A stretch of 64,000 nt of DNA from Phaeosaccion multiseriatum (GCA_965112735.1 OZ218964.1:1984001-2048000), one strand, 5' to 3'; numbered from the stretch's first letter, positions 37,304-47,171 are shown. Notes: generated from the sequence alone by a model not told the origin. A program made the numbers and translations.

Positions 37304-37772
37304 AAAGAAAAGAAGAGTTCCGGCACGCAACACCGTGGAGACTGTCGGCACGCAACACCAGGCACAGTCTCCCTATCTCTCCTTCTCTCGCCCACGAGGA
37401 TCCCGGCTCGCAACACCAGGCGGATCCCCTTGGCCAACACAAAGCGCTCTGTCCGGGCCCGGGACCGAGGCTTGCTTTCCGCCTCACCAGTATCTACCTC
37501 TCCTCCTTGGCAGTGTGTCCCGCCTTACCTGTGCACTGTCTCCGTTGCTTCAGTAGGCGGCAACACACTCCAAGGCTCCTCCTCTTCTAAATTCCTAAGT
37601 TTGGTACAAAAGTAATATCTGCAAGCATATGGGTTTTCCCCGGGGGAGAGGCCGCTCCCCTCGGGGCTGGACCGCCCGCGGCACTGCCCCTCGGGCCCTC
37701 GTTGCCTCCCGCCCACTCCCTCGTCTCTGCTCCGCGAGAAACAAAGTTCCGTTGCTGCGCTGCTGAACAGGC
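37304..37772 (-). repeat. A2 repeat of YR-1 (YR-2 type)
   Basis: In element sense it matches the A region of YR-2 at 54664-55130, including tttgtaccaaacttagg and the splice-donor-like cacaggtaagg. It differs clearly from YR-1's own A1. Confidence 0.8.
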
Positions 37773-37775
37773 TTT

Positions 37776-38176
37776 CGCGCCGTCGTGGCGCTCGGGTGGG
37801 GGCGGGAATGCAGTGAGGGGCCTCCTCCCTTGTCGTCGGCGAGAGCCGGGGGAAGAACAGGTGCTCCTCAGTGTCGTCGCGGGAAGTGACGGACCTCAAC
37901 ATCCAGGGCGTCGCCAGCTGTGAGTGAGCAAGTGGGAGGGCTCCTCATCCACACAGTCGTCAGTTGTGAATGGGGCGCCGGTGAGTCAAGGGCTGGGGAT
38001 GTTGGGGGAAGGACTCTTCATTAGGAGAGTGCAGCCCTGTGAGGGGCTCCTTCTTCGGAGGCCAGTTGGTCTCAGAAGAAGGCCGCTTCCATCACAGAGG
38101 GCGGGCACTGCATTTCGGATGTAGCGGAAGGTAGGGAAGTCACCATGGTGAGTGCCCTACGCCCCGCTTCACCCCC
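37776..38176 (-). repeat. B1 repeat of YR-1
   Basis: The B sequence immediately downstream of the YR frame in element sense. The YR stop codon lies just outside it. Confidence 0.85.
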
Positions 38177-38178
38177 TT

Positions 38179-39309
38179 TCATCCGTGTACCTGTGGGGGA
38201 GTCGTATCCGCCGTCAGCATGCGGCCCGCCCAGCCAAGAGCCTCCTGGACTGTCCTGTGGGCGTACTGGAAAGCCGTCGTCGACGACCAGCGCCCCCAAA
38301 ACTGGAGTGCGCGCCAGTCTGCTCCGCCAGCTGCAAGGGCTGTAGCACCTCCACTCCGCAGGGAGTGAGCGCTGATCCGGTTGGAGTCCCTCCCAGCCCT
38401 CGTTGCCCCAGCCTTGAGGGCTCTGCTGACTTGGTGGGAAGTGACGGATGTCCTTCGCCCCGTCTCGTCGGTGTAGGAGGCGAGGAGAGTGTGCCCTCCC
38501 CCAACTTCTCGAGGGCGTACCTGCTCTCCGCCGAAGTGGCAGCGGAGTGCGTCCACAGCAGCAAGTACCGGGCAAAGCGTGGGGGCGCCTGTCCTCTGGT
38601 GCGTACGTGCCTCTCCCTTCCTGAACGCATCTGTCTTGCTGCCTGTGAAAGCCAAAGTCACGCGCAGCATCCGCACCCCTCGGCCGACGGCTGCAAGGGC
38701 TTCTCTCCCTGAGTAGGCCCGGTTCGCGGCGTCTGTGAGCGAGACATCGAGAGGGGTTAGGATGTAGCGCACGTCTGTGCTCCCCCTCGTATTGGAGGGG
38801 GCAAACTCGCTCACACGCATCAGAAAGAACCACCCCAACCGGATGAGCGCCCAGAGCATGGTACCCTTCCTCCCCTCCGTGCTGAGCACGCCTCTGGTAG
38901 CCTCTAGAAGAGCTACGTCCACCGGAAGTTGTGGGATGGAGTCGCCATCGGTGAGTCTGTAACTCCGGAGAACCAACTGGACCTGCTTGCCCACCGCGGG
39001 GCCTTTCATCCCCTCCCGAGAAAACAGAGCATTCACCGCCGGTCCCTTCCCCTCCAACGTCGCCGCCTTGTTGCCTTTCTCCTCACGACACCACGCCAGA
39101 AAAGCCATGAAGATTTCCGAGTTCCGGGGGTCATCGTCTCCGAAAAGTAGAGGGGGTACCTCCACTAGTTGGCAGAACTCCATCCATTGGCGTTGGACCG
39201 ATGAGTAGCGATCCAGGGTGCTAGGGCGGAGACCGCTCGCTGCGGCTGCCCGAGCAGAGCTGAGAAGACCGCGTCCAAAACGATTGAGTCCGGCATGATT
39301 TGCGTCCAC
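38179..39309 (-). CDS. YR-1 tyrosine recombinase (ORF3)
   Basis: Phage-integrase-type tyrosine recombinase that would join circular cDNA to chromosomal DNA. Counting from the GTG at 39309, the catalytic set is visible: Arg165 in FLMRVSEF, Lys225 in TGSKTD, His315 and Arg318 in AHSLRSGGATALAAGG, Trp341 in GRWSS and the nucleophile Tyr349 in FQYAHR. The N-terminal part (STLDRYSSVQRQWMEFC, 30-46) looks like the usual core-binding helix and starts before the first ATG (residue 43, position 39183). An internal AUG start would therefore cut this domain. The frame overlaps the end of ORF2 in another register, so translation by frameshift, reinitiation or a non-AUG start must be considered. Intact. 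Host nucleus is the likely site of action. Confidence 0.9.
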   Translation of the reverse strand: MDANHAGLNRFGRGLLSSARAAAASGLRPSTLDRYSSVQRQWMEFCQLVEVPPLLFGDDDPRNSEIFMAFLAWCREEKGNKAATLEGKGPAVNALFSREGMKGPAVGKQVQLVLRSYRLTDGDSIPQLPVDVALLEATRGVLSTEGRKGTMLWALIRLGWFFLMRVSEFAPSNTRGSTDVRYILTPLDVSLTDAANRAYSGREALAAVGRGVRMLRVTLAFTGSKTDAFRKGEARTHQRTGAPTLCPVLAAVDALRCHFGGEQVRPREVGGGHTLLASYTDETGRRTSVTSHQVSRALKAGATRAGRDSNRISAHSLRSGGATALAAGGADWRALQFWGRWSSTTAFQYAHRTVQEALGWAGRMLTADTTPPQVHG

Positions 39310-41522
39310 TGAGTGAGGGGCTGTAGGTGAGGGGCAATGGGGGAGGAGCGGTCAGTTCCGATGAGATTTTCAATCCAATCACGGCTGAGGTCATCGGGGA
39401 TAAGGTTGATGCGCCCGGGGACATGGACGGTGTCGAGGCTGCACCGAGCACCGATCTCCAGGAGGCCCACCAGCCCTGCCAAGCCGTTGCTGATGGAGCT
39501 GTTGGGGGCCCCCTGGTTCTCTACCCAAGACAAGCTGCTGGTGTTGTCGCCACGCACTAGCACCGCTGAGAGGTCGAAAGCTGTTGGATGTTGGAGCCAG
39601 AAGGTGCAGAGGCCCGTAACGATCACGCCCATCTCCAAGTCGTTTACAGTGATCAATTTCGGGACCGTATGGTGTCGGGCTACTACCTCCGCAGGCCAGC
39701 GCCACTGTGCGAACATGGAGGCTTCTGCCCATACAATTCCCCCTCCCCAGTCAGACGCGTCTCCGTCGAGGCAAACGTCCGGTTGGCGAGGGACTAGTAG
39801 CTCCAAAGGGCACACCAGGATAGAGGGATCTTTCACCCCCCACACGCAGATAAGATGCCGCCAGCGCTGGAGGTCGAAGAGGGCGTCGTCGTCCAGAAAG
39901 AGCTTCGTACGCCCGGCAAAACGACCCGTACCACAGCCTCGGGTGAGATTGGTGAGCTGACGAAGCATGTAACGGCCGGGGCGAATGCAGAAGCTGATGC
40001 TGCGGAGCTTGCCGATAAAAGATTGAAGCTCCTTCAGCGTGCAAACGGTGCGAGTTGGAGGCCACTCAGCCAACAGAGTGTGCAGTTCGGCGAGCTTGTC
40101 GGGACGCAGAGAGGCAGTGCCGGCCTCCGTGTCGATCATGATGCCCAAAACTCGCTGCACGGAACGCCAGGGGCCCTCCTTCCCATGCTTCGCCAGATTG
40201 ATGCAGGAGGAAACATGTGGATTTTCCCCAGGCCAGCCGAAGAGGTTGTAGTGCATCGCCGTGATGATTCTGCTGAGCTGGAGGAGGGGGGCAGCTCGCT
40301 CGGCGGAGGGGAGGCCCCGTCGAGCTGCTTTAGCGGCTATGAGGTCGTCGCCGTGAACCACAGCATGGTGCTCTGGAATTTCCCCAACCGCCGTCGGAGT
40401 ACCCCGTAACTGTCGCCGTTGGATTGGCCGTTGCTCCTCCACATCAATCAGCTCCATGCCCGGGATGAGGCCGTTGCAACAAGCAGGGATGACGAGATGA
40501 GTGGTGAGAGCCGTAGCGCAGATGACGGCGACGAGACTCTGGGCCAAGACGAAGTAGAAAGAGGGGCTAGAGCAAGGGCCAAATCCGCAGCGCAAGTCGA
40601 AAACGCACACTGCTCCAACGACCGAGCAGAAGAAAGGCCAGAGGCCGGCCTGGCGGGAGTAGAAGATCCAGTTGAACGCAGAGCTGACGTCGGTCTTGGA
40701 GATGAGAATATCCCACTCGGAGGGGTCGAGAGAAAGGCTCCGCCGAACCAAGTAAGTGAGGAATTCCGTTAAAGCGTCGTGGCCCTTCATGTTGACTAAA
40801 GCCTCCTTGTCGGTCTGGCTGTTGGACGTAGGCTCTCCGTCGGAAGAGGCGAAGGTGGGGTCGGTGATGAGGCGCCACTCGCCGCTCTTCTTTTGGAGGA
40901 GGCCTAGGGGGTTGGGGCGCAAGTCCGGAAAAACCTGGCGCGCCAGCTCCACCGGTACCAGCAACACTTTCCCCTCCAACGAGCTAGTCACAGCGAGGTC
41001 CTCCAGCACCGTAGGATGCTCTCGTCCCGAGGGGTGGTTCCCGTACGCGTCTCGTTGGGCGGAAGGGACGGAGAAGAAGGTGCCAGGGACGGTGGCACCG
41101 TTGGTGGTAAGCTCATGGAGATGTGACCATAAAGGGACGTTGCCGAAGTAGCGCTCAATCCGTGCGGCGTCGAAGTAGGTGGGAGCGAAGGGAGGGCCTA
41201 GCCAAGCAAGGTAGGCCCCCAAGTCTCCGTGGAAGGCGATGAGGCCACGACCGTGGAGCTCGACGACGGAAGATGAAAAACTTTTCTCCCCATTGGCGCG
41301 GCGTCCAAATGCTGCGTCACTGAGGAAAGTCCGCTCCACCCACGCCCGATCAGCCGGCCGATGGTAGCACGGGACTTCGGGGGGCCGACGAGGCGGCCGT
41401 TCCGACCCTCGAGTAGCCAAGCCGCTCACCAACGTGTGCTCCGGAGGGCGGCGTGGGGGCCGGCCCTCGTTCCCCTCAGAGCCCTCTCCCCCTATCCCTG
41501 AAGGCACGATGAGAGGTGACAC
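39165..41522 (-). CDS. YR-1 reverse transcriptase-RNase H (ORF2)
   Basis: Copies element RNA into DNA and removes the RNA strand. Numbered from the GTG at 41522 (785 codons): RT fingers with GEWRLITDP near 214-222; motif A KTDVSSAF with Asp278; motif B GFGPCSSPSFYF 313-324; motif C VHGDDL with Asp392-Asp393, where YxDD is usual. RNase H residues are Asp586 (CLDGDASDWGGG), Glu630 (NDLEMG), Asp659 (VRGDN) and an Asp in PDDLSRD near 711. The frame is open upstream to the UGA that ends Gag (41540-41538), and the first AUG is codon 245, inside the RT domain. It is therefore probably made as a Gag fusion by UGA readthrough. Downstream of about residue 100 it is almost identical to YR-2. Confidence 0.9.
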   Translation of the reverse strand: MSPLIVPSGIGGEGSEGNEGRPPRRPPEHTLVSGLATRGSERPPRRPPEVPCYHRPADRAWVERTFLSDAAFGRRANGEKSFSSSVVELHGRGLIAFHGDLGAYLAWLGPPFAPTYFDAARIERYFGNVPLWSHLHELTTNGATVPGTFFSVPSAQRDAYGNHPSGREHPTVLEDLAVTSSLEGKVLLVPVELARQVFPDLRPNPLGLLQKKSGEWRLITDPTFASSDGEPTSNSQTDKEALVNMKGHDALTEFLTYLVRRSLSLDPSEWDILISKTDVSSAFNWIFYSRQAGLWPFFCSVVGAVCVFDLRCGFGPCSSPSFYFVLAQSLVAVICATALTTHLVIPACCNGLIPGMELIDVEEQRPIQRRQLRGTPTAVGEIPEHHAVVHGDDLIAAKAARRGLPSAERAAPLLQLSRIITAMHYNLFGWPGENPHVSSCINLAKHGKEGPWRSVQRVLGIMIDTEAGTASLRPDKLAELHTLLAEWPPTRTVCTLKELQSFIGKLRSISFCIRPGRYMLRQLTNLTRGCGTGRFAGRTKLFLDDDALFDLQRWRHLICVWGVKDPSILVCPLELLVPRQPDVCLDGDASDWGGGIVWAEASMFAQWRWPAEVVARHHTVPKLITVNDLEMGVIVTGLCTFWLQHPTAFDLSAVLVRGDNTSSLSWVENQGAPNSSISNGLAGLVGLLEIGARCSLDTVHVPGRINLIPDDLSRDWIENLIGTDRSSPIAPHLQPLTQWTQIMPDSIVLDAVFSALLGQPQRAVSALAPWIATHRSNANGWSSAN

Positions 41523-41537
41523 CGTGCCAGGGCCCCC

Positions 41538-43262
41538 TCACCACCATGGTACCCCCGGAAGGCCGCCAAGACGGGCAGCGATGTTGTTGGTATGGGCCTT
41601 CTCCGCGGCGGTAGGAGCTTTGGAATCCCGCATGCCGCTCCGAAGGTGATTGACGGCTGTGGACTTCTGAGCAGTAGAGAGGGTGCCAGGGGTGCAGGGG
41701 GCGTAAGGGCATGAGCCAGACGAGGCCTCGGCGCACGACTGGGTCTTTAGCAGGGTGGTACAGGGTTTCAGAGCGCCATTCCCACGTCCGCCTCCCCCTC
41801 CGTTGCTGTTGCGTGTCCCCCCCAAGTCCATATCACGCAGCAGGCACGTGAGGAGGCCACGTTGGACGATGAGGGCCGCCGGGGAAGCGTAGTGGTCGAG
41901 CAGAGCGTGAAGAGAGAAGACAGGAGCGGTGTCGTAGGAAGCGGGAGGGAGGCTTTGGCAGCTGAGCCACTTAGCCGAATTGATGGAGTGGAGGTCGAGG
42001 AGAGCGTTGGTCGTGGAGCACAGGATGTCGGGGGGCATCCCTAGGGCCGAGGAGTCGCTGCGAGTGCACAGCTCGTCGAGGGTCGTAGAGAACTCGTCGA
42101 ACTCGTTGATAAAGTTGGCGTTCTCGGGGTAGACCAAACGGATGACGCTGACGAAGTTGTCGACAGTTGTCCGTAGGGCAGCGAACGAGCGAGGGAGGGG
42201 GCGAGCGACCGTAGGGAGTGCGATCACCGCGCCTCCTGCTTCTGCGCTCGAGCGTTGTAGGTCCGAATGCTCCAAGCGCAGAGCGGCGCTGAGCGCCGTG
42301 GTGCGCTCGCGGGGGGTGCAGCACTGAAGCTCGAAACCAGCAGGGATCCCAAACCGACCTTGGAGGAGCCCAGTGATGGCTTTGGGGTCGAACGCGACGT
42401 CTCGTGGGCTCATGAGCGTCTGCACGGCTGCAGTGACGCCGTGAGCGCCTTGGCGACGCACGTGAGAGACCTTGCCACCGTTAAGTAGGATAGCTAATGG
42501 GGCGACGGATTTACCTTTGTCTTCGCGGGTCGTGGTGGCGGAGGTGGCCGCTGTAGCCTTGGCCTCAGCGAGGCGAAGCTGCGCCAGCTCCGTCTCCGCT
42601 GTACGTCTCTCTAACTCAAGCTTATCCTCTGCTTCCGCGCGGTGGCGCTCACGATCTCGAAGAAAACGACGATGCTCGCGCTCAGCTGCTTCCTCCTCCC
42701 GAATCGCGAGAAGGGCCGCCTCGGAGAGGGGGGCCGAAGGCGAATGGGAGGAAGGTTGGGGAGGCAAGTGAGGTGCTGCCATCGTAGAAGAAGTCTGAAC
42801 CTTGGGCTCCGAATGAAGGCGAGCAGGGCCCGACGGAAGAGACGTGGTAGAAGTAGTAGGGAAGAGGGTGTGGAGGAGTGAGGCTGAAGTCGCCGGTTGG
42901 GCAACAACGCCTACTGCGGCGAGGTCTGCGAACGTCGAAACGGTCACGAGGTGCCAGCGAACGGATTCCTCCGCCGGCGAAGTGGGCAGAGAAGAGAGCT
43001 CACTCGGAGGGTTGGTGGAGGCCACCGCAAGCCACTCCTCCCAGACGTCTTGAGCGTAGATGTCGTCCGTGGGAAGGGAGAGGACGTGGTAGGAGGCCTC
43101 CGTGTAGTGACTTTTCCCTGAGCGAACCAGAATTGCTGGACGAAAAGAACCCTGAGACGACTTGTCCTTGTAGATGACGAGCGCTGCTTCCCCGTTGTTG
43201 GGACGGTGGGCGGCGACCCGAAGGAGCCTCGCGGCGTCCGATGAAGTGTCAAGAGGTGACAT
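41538..43262 (-). CDS. YR-1 Gag-like protein (ORF1)
   Basis: 574 residues from the ATG at 43262 in the context ACCATGTC. It is assigned as Gag from position (first frame, upstream of RT-RH) and build, not from a recognised fold. Features: an N-terminal ordered region with DVWEEWLAVAST; Pro/Ser/Thr-rich linker; a highly charged helical stretch rich in Glu/Arg (EEEAAEREHRRFLRDRE onward, about 60 residues), likely coiled coil; an ordered second half; and a C-terminal Cys cluster C-x7-C-x4-C that may bind metal or RNA. It ends PWW followed by TGA, in frame with ORF2. It differs from the YR-2 Gag by many substitutions and small indels, unlike the downstream ORFs. Confidence 0.75.
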   Translation of the reverse strand: MSPLDTSSDAARLLRVAAHRPNNGEAALVIYKDKSSQGSFRPAILVRSGKSHYTEASYHVLSLPTDDIYAQDVWEEWLAVASTNPPSELSSLPTSPAEESVRWHLVTVSTFADLAAVGVVAQPATSASLLHTLFPTTSTTSLPSGPARLHSEPKVQTSSTMAAPHLPPQPSSHSPSAPLSEAALLAIREEEAAEREHRRFLRDRERHRAEAEDKLELERRTAETELAQLRLAEAKATAATSATTTREDKGKSVAPLAILLNGGKVSHVRRQGAHGVTAAVQTLMSPRDVAFDPKAITGLLQGRFGIPAGFELQCCTPRERTTALSAALRLEHSDLQRSSAEAGGAVIALPTVARPLPRSFAALRTTVDNFVSVIRLVYPENANFINEFDEFSTTLDELCTRSDSSALGMPPDILCSTTNALLDLHSINSAKWLSCQSLPPASYDTAPVFSLHALLDHYASPAALIVQRGLLTCLLRDMDLGGTRNSNGGGGGRGNGALKPCTTLLKTQSCAEASSGSCPYAPCTPGTLSTAQKSTAVNHLRSGMRDSKAPTAAEKAHTNNIAARLGGLPGVPWW

Positions 43263-43977
43263 GGTAGGAAAAACTTTGGTTGTCTGGTGGCGTGCACGTG
43301 GGCCACACCCCCCAAAGAATTGGGCCACGGGAGAGAGAGGAGAAGGCGGAGAGGGTAGTAGGACGTCAGGAGAGTCCTACTGTGATAGGCTGGTGGTGGG
43401 GAAAGGGCGAAGAGGGCAAAAGGCGCCGGTACGCAACACCGGGGAGGCGGTCGGCACGCAACACCAGACACCGCTGTCCTAAGCCATAGAGCCCCACAAC
43501 ACCGGCGAAGGGAAAGAAAAGAAGAGTTCCGGCACGCAACACCGTGGAGACTGTCGGCACGCAACACCAGACACAGTCTCCCTAGCTCTTCCTCTCTCTT
43601 CCTCGAGGATCCCGGCTCGCAACACCAGGCGGATCCCCTTGGCCAACACAAGCGCTCTGTCCGGGCCCAGGACAAGAGGCTCGCTTTCCACCACACCAGT
43701 ATCTACTCTCCTCCTTGACAGTGTGCTCCACTCTTCCTGGACTCTGTCTCCGCCGCCTCAGTAAGTGACAGCACACGCCAAGGTCTCTCCTCTTCTGAAA
43801 AATCTAAATTCCCTGCTTCACTGACATACTGTACATCTCCCCAGAGGGGACCCCCCCCTTGGGGCGGTACCAAGCACCTACGCTGACGCTTCGCCCTGCT
43901 GGCTCCCATGTCTCCCACCTCGTCCTCGTCTCTGTTCCGCGAGAAACAAAGTTCCGTTGCTGCGCTGCTGAACAGGC
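43263..43977 (-). repeat. A1 region and 5' leader of YR-1 (NA type)
   Basis: Contains five GCACGCAACACC-type motifs (43431-43625), the cttggggcggtacc block and the terminus gctgctgaacaggc. Nearly the same as the A ends of NA-4 and NA-3. It should include the promoter and leader, but no promoter element can be pointed to. Confidence 0.8.
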
Positions 43978-44883
43978 TTTCGCGCGGTCGCGGCGCTCGG
44001 GCGAAGGTGGGAAGCCAGTGAGAGGCCTCCTCCCTTCAGTCGTAGGCGAGGGCCCGGGAGATGTCCGACTCCCGCTCCAAGGCGTCGCAGTATGCATGCT
44101 GAGGACTATCCACATCCACGCCGTGGCCGGCTGTTCGAGGCCCAGAGGAATAGGGCTGGACTCCCAAGTGGCCACCTGCTCCGCAGGTGGAGAGGTCGTG
44201 GGCCAGGGGTAGCTAACGTTGGGGGAAGGACTCATCATTAGTAGGGGGGGGCAGTCCCGTGAGGGGGTCCCACCTCGGGAGCGCAGAGCGCCTCCAAGGG
44301 GGCCGCCTCCATGGGGAGGCCGCCCGGGTCCATGGAGGGAGAGCGGGCACCGGGAGCACCCCAAGTCCCGCTTCACCCCCACCCATCCGGACCCACCGGT
44401 GCGCTGCGAGTGGAGCTTGCAGCACCTGCCCCAGCCTAGTCGAGAGCCCACTCTCCCGATCGTAGTCGGCCGGTACACAAAACACAAAGATACACAAACA
44501 TTCATACGCAGACAGACATAATAATACACATACAGGGGCACCAGTAGACACAGACGCACACCAGTACACACACAGATACAAACACCCGCCGCGTGTACCG
44601 GTGTAGGGCTGCTGGTGCTGTTGCCAAGGGCTGCGCTCCCCGCTGCTGGGGGAGGAATGATGGCGAGGGAGGAGCCGCTGGTGTCGCCACGGGCAGAGTC
44701 AGTGTCCTTTGAAGAGGTCCCTTCGCACGCCCCCTGCTGACCATCACACACCCCCCACTCGCTTGGGATGGTGTGCTGGGGGGGAGGCGAGCCACTGAGT
44801 GAAATACACTGCGCAGTCCTCTGGCACGGCTGGTGGAAGCAGCAAAGCGCGCCCAAACCAGCAAATTCGGATTCTTTCCGGAA

Positions 44884-45930
44884 TCACAGATCCAAAAGTG
44901 TCCATATATCCAACCCCTGTAGAAAAGCCGAAAATGCCCTCACAGAAGCGCTCATGTTTTCCGCTCCAAGCTCTTCGAACATCAACTCGTAGAAGTTACC
45001 CTTCTGCACACGCCGTACCAAGACCACTCCGCTGCGATTCCAACCGTTCGCCGCGGACTTCCGCTGTACCAGCTGAGCAATGCAACGAATGCAAAACACC
45101 TCGGTGCTGCGGGCCCGAAAAATGAACAAGTCCAATATCTCAAGCGCGGCGGCATCAATCCCTCGACCACCGAGCACGATAGCAAGAGGGTAGTCCATCC
45201 ATACTACTGCAAGTAAGTCGTGCAAGCAGAGCGAGCCACAAGCCCTGTTCTCTCCCATCCTCCATGTTCACACCGCTCACGAGCCCCAACGCCGAAAAAT
45301 CCATCACCTTCTCTTCTGCATCACAGGCAGGCCCCGACTTCCACTCCATAGCTGTTGTGAACGACCAAACGTCATGCTTCCGCCGTCCATTACAGATAAG
45401 TAGCCACACTGCTCAATGCCCCAATTTCCTTCAGCACCGGACGACGTACATCGCCGTACACTCCGGAGACGGTCACCAAACGCTGCCGTACCTCCCGAAA
45501 TGCGAGTACCGTGCACTCCCAATGCCGCCTTCCAATTCCCAATTCTCCCTCGTATGCTGTGCCTCTCTTGTCGCCCATCGGTTCGCTGTTATGGCCACAG
45601 GTCCCATATCCGCTCCACACGCAAACTAGAGGCGCCAACCACCATCAAAGGGCTCTCCGGTTCCTTCCAACAGCCCAAATAGCTGCCTTCGCATCCATGC
45701 TGCCACCTTTGACGCTCGTACTAACTGCCTGGCGGTTGCTGTTTGTCCTGAGAGCTGAGCCCCCATCGGACCCCCCCCCTCCCCTTCCCATGCGTTCGAG
45801 ATGGTGAGGGAGGTACAGCTGTAGTCCGTCTCCTTCCCTTCGCCGCTCCTCGGCCCGATATGTCTCTCGGATGTAGCTGCCGGAGGTGGGCTGTGCGAGC
45901 TCCCGTATCGAAGGTCAGCTACGCCCCCAC
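44884..45930 (-). pseudogene. NA-4 core: unidentified, frame-broken coding-like region
   Basis: Minus-strand open stretches 45930-45626 (continuing upstream), 45638-45390, 45409-45155 and 45258-44884. In this copy the third stretch is open further upstream and reads KHDVWSFTTAMEWKSG, and an acttgcag acceptor-like site precedes the fourth (near 45209 on the minus strand), which would suit a short intron. The plus-strand frame is 121 codons (45264-45629). Function unknown. Confidence 0.35.
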
Positions 45931-47122
45931 CCATCCAGAGAGACTGCAGGCAAGCCCAGTGGCGACCACGTACGCCTCCTTCTGGCCATACTGCTGTTGT
46001 AGGTGGGGGACACTCCAACAACAAGGGAGGTACACTTAAACACGCAGACGTACACAAACATTCACAGGCACACAGACATAGACAAAGGCACAATACAGAG
46101 ACACCAGCACGCACAAACGGACACTAGCACACACAGACGCAGACCAGCACACACGGATACAAACACACATCGTGTGTAGGGGCAGTGACCATGGCTGCTG
46201 TTACCTAGGACTGCCCCGCCCGCCGTTGAGGGCCGGAATGGCGAGGGATGAGCCGCTGTTGTCACCACGCGCAGAGCCAGCCTCCTTTGTGGAGGAGGCC
46301 CTTATTCGCACGCCAAACACAGGAAATACGCACCCTACACACAGAAACACCGTCGAAACATACACACACAAACATACAGACAGACACCTGGAAGAGCTAA
46401 GGGGCCTGCCGTCACCCGGGAGCCCCTTTCGCCTCGCAAAAAGACAAAAAATGCCGTGGACCACATCCCCCAAACCTTGGGCCACGGGAGAGAGGAGAGG
46501 GCGGAGAGATGAGTAGGGCGTCGGCCTCAACACCGGACGCGGATCCTACGGCGATACCAGCAAGGAAGAAAGGGCGAAGAGGGCAAAAGGCGCCGGCACG
46601 CAACACCGTGGAGGCGGTCGGCACGCAACACCAGGCACCGCTTGTCCCAAGCCATAGAGCCCCGCAACACCGGCAAAGGAAAGAAAAGAAGAGTTCCGGC
46701 ACGCAACACCGTGGAGACTGTCGGCACGCAACACCAGACACAGTCTCCCTAGCTCTTCCTCCCTCTTCCACGAGGATCCCGGCTCGCAACACCAGGCGGA
46801 TCCCCTTGGCCAACACAAGCGCTCTGTCCGGGCCCAGGACAAGAGGCTCGCTTTCCACCACACCAGTATCTACTCTCCTCCTTGACAGTGTGCTCCACTC
46901 TTCCTGGACTCTGTCTCCGCCGCCTCAGTAAGTGACAGCACACGCCAAGGTCTCTCCTCTTCTGAAAAATCTAAATTCCCTGCTTCACTGACATAATGTA
47001 CATCTCTCCAGAGGGGACCCCCCCCCTTGGGGCGGTACCAAGCACCTACGCTGACGCTTCGCCCTGCTGGCTCCCATGTCTCCCACCTCTTCCTCGTCTC
47101 TGTTCCGCGAGAAACAAAGTTC

Positions 47123-47168
47123 CGTTGCTGCGCTGCTGAACAGGCTGTTGCTGCGCTGCTGAACAGGC
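47123..47168 (-). repeat. tandem duplication of the last 23 bases of an A end
   Basis: gttgctgcgctgctgaacag followed by gct occurs twice in a row at the outer A terminus of NA-4. Other A ends have it once. It could be a footprint of a second element that integrated at this end and was lost. Confidence 0.75.
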
Positions 47169-47171
47169 TTT

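Larger units (their letters stand above)
36849..43977 (-). mobile_element. YR-1: Ngaro/PAT-like tyrosine-recombinase retrotransposon
   Basis: In element sense: A1 (43977 to about 43263), Gag, RT-RNase H, YR, B1 (38176-37776), A2 (37772-37304), B2 (37248-36849). The split direct repeats, ORF order, lack of an LTR, integrase or DDE domain, and absence of a visible methyltransferase frame fit a Ngaro-like member of the DIRS order. A1 is of the type found in NA elements, whereas A2 is of the YR-2 type, so the element is a mosaic. All three reading frames look intact. Confidence 0.88.
43981..47168 (-). mobile_element. NA-4: non-autonomous element joined head to tail to YR-1
   Basis: B (43981-44390), D2 near 44465-44740, core (44884-45930), D1 near 46015-46340, A ending at 47168. 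It lacks its own A2-B2; the A1 of YR-1 lies in that place across TTT. The terminal hairpin in B is imperfect (GCGCGGTCGCGGCGC), and B lacks the segment with tttcggatgtag and one arm of a hairpin. The last 23 bases of A are present twice in tandem (47123-47168). Confidence 0.85.
36847..47171 (-). mobile_element. 10.3-kb chain of YR-1 and NA-4 inserted as one block
   Basis: Plus-strand order is B-A, B-(ORFs)-A, B-(NA body)-A, with a TTT at each internal A/B junction (37773-37775 and 43978-43980). The flanking satellite gaccc-TT-ggctgg became gaccc-TT-cgcgcc at the left and aggc-TTT-ggctgg at the right: five T, two from the target and three from the element. The whole chain thus occupies a single target without duplication. 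Either an element integrated into the end of a resident one, or a dimeric circle was inserted. Confidence 0.8.

Noticed and set aside
43263-43977. Methyltransferase domain as in some DIRS/PAT elements
   Set aside because: No such frame exists between the A and B ends in either coding copy.
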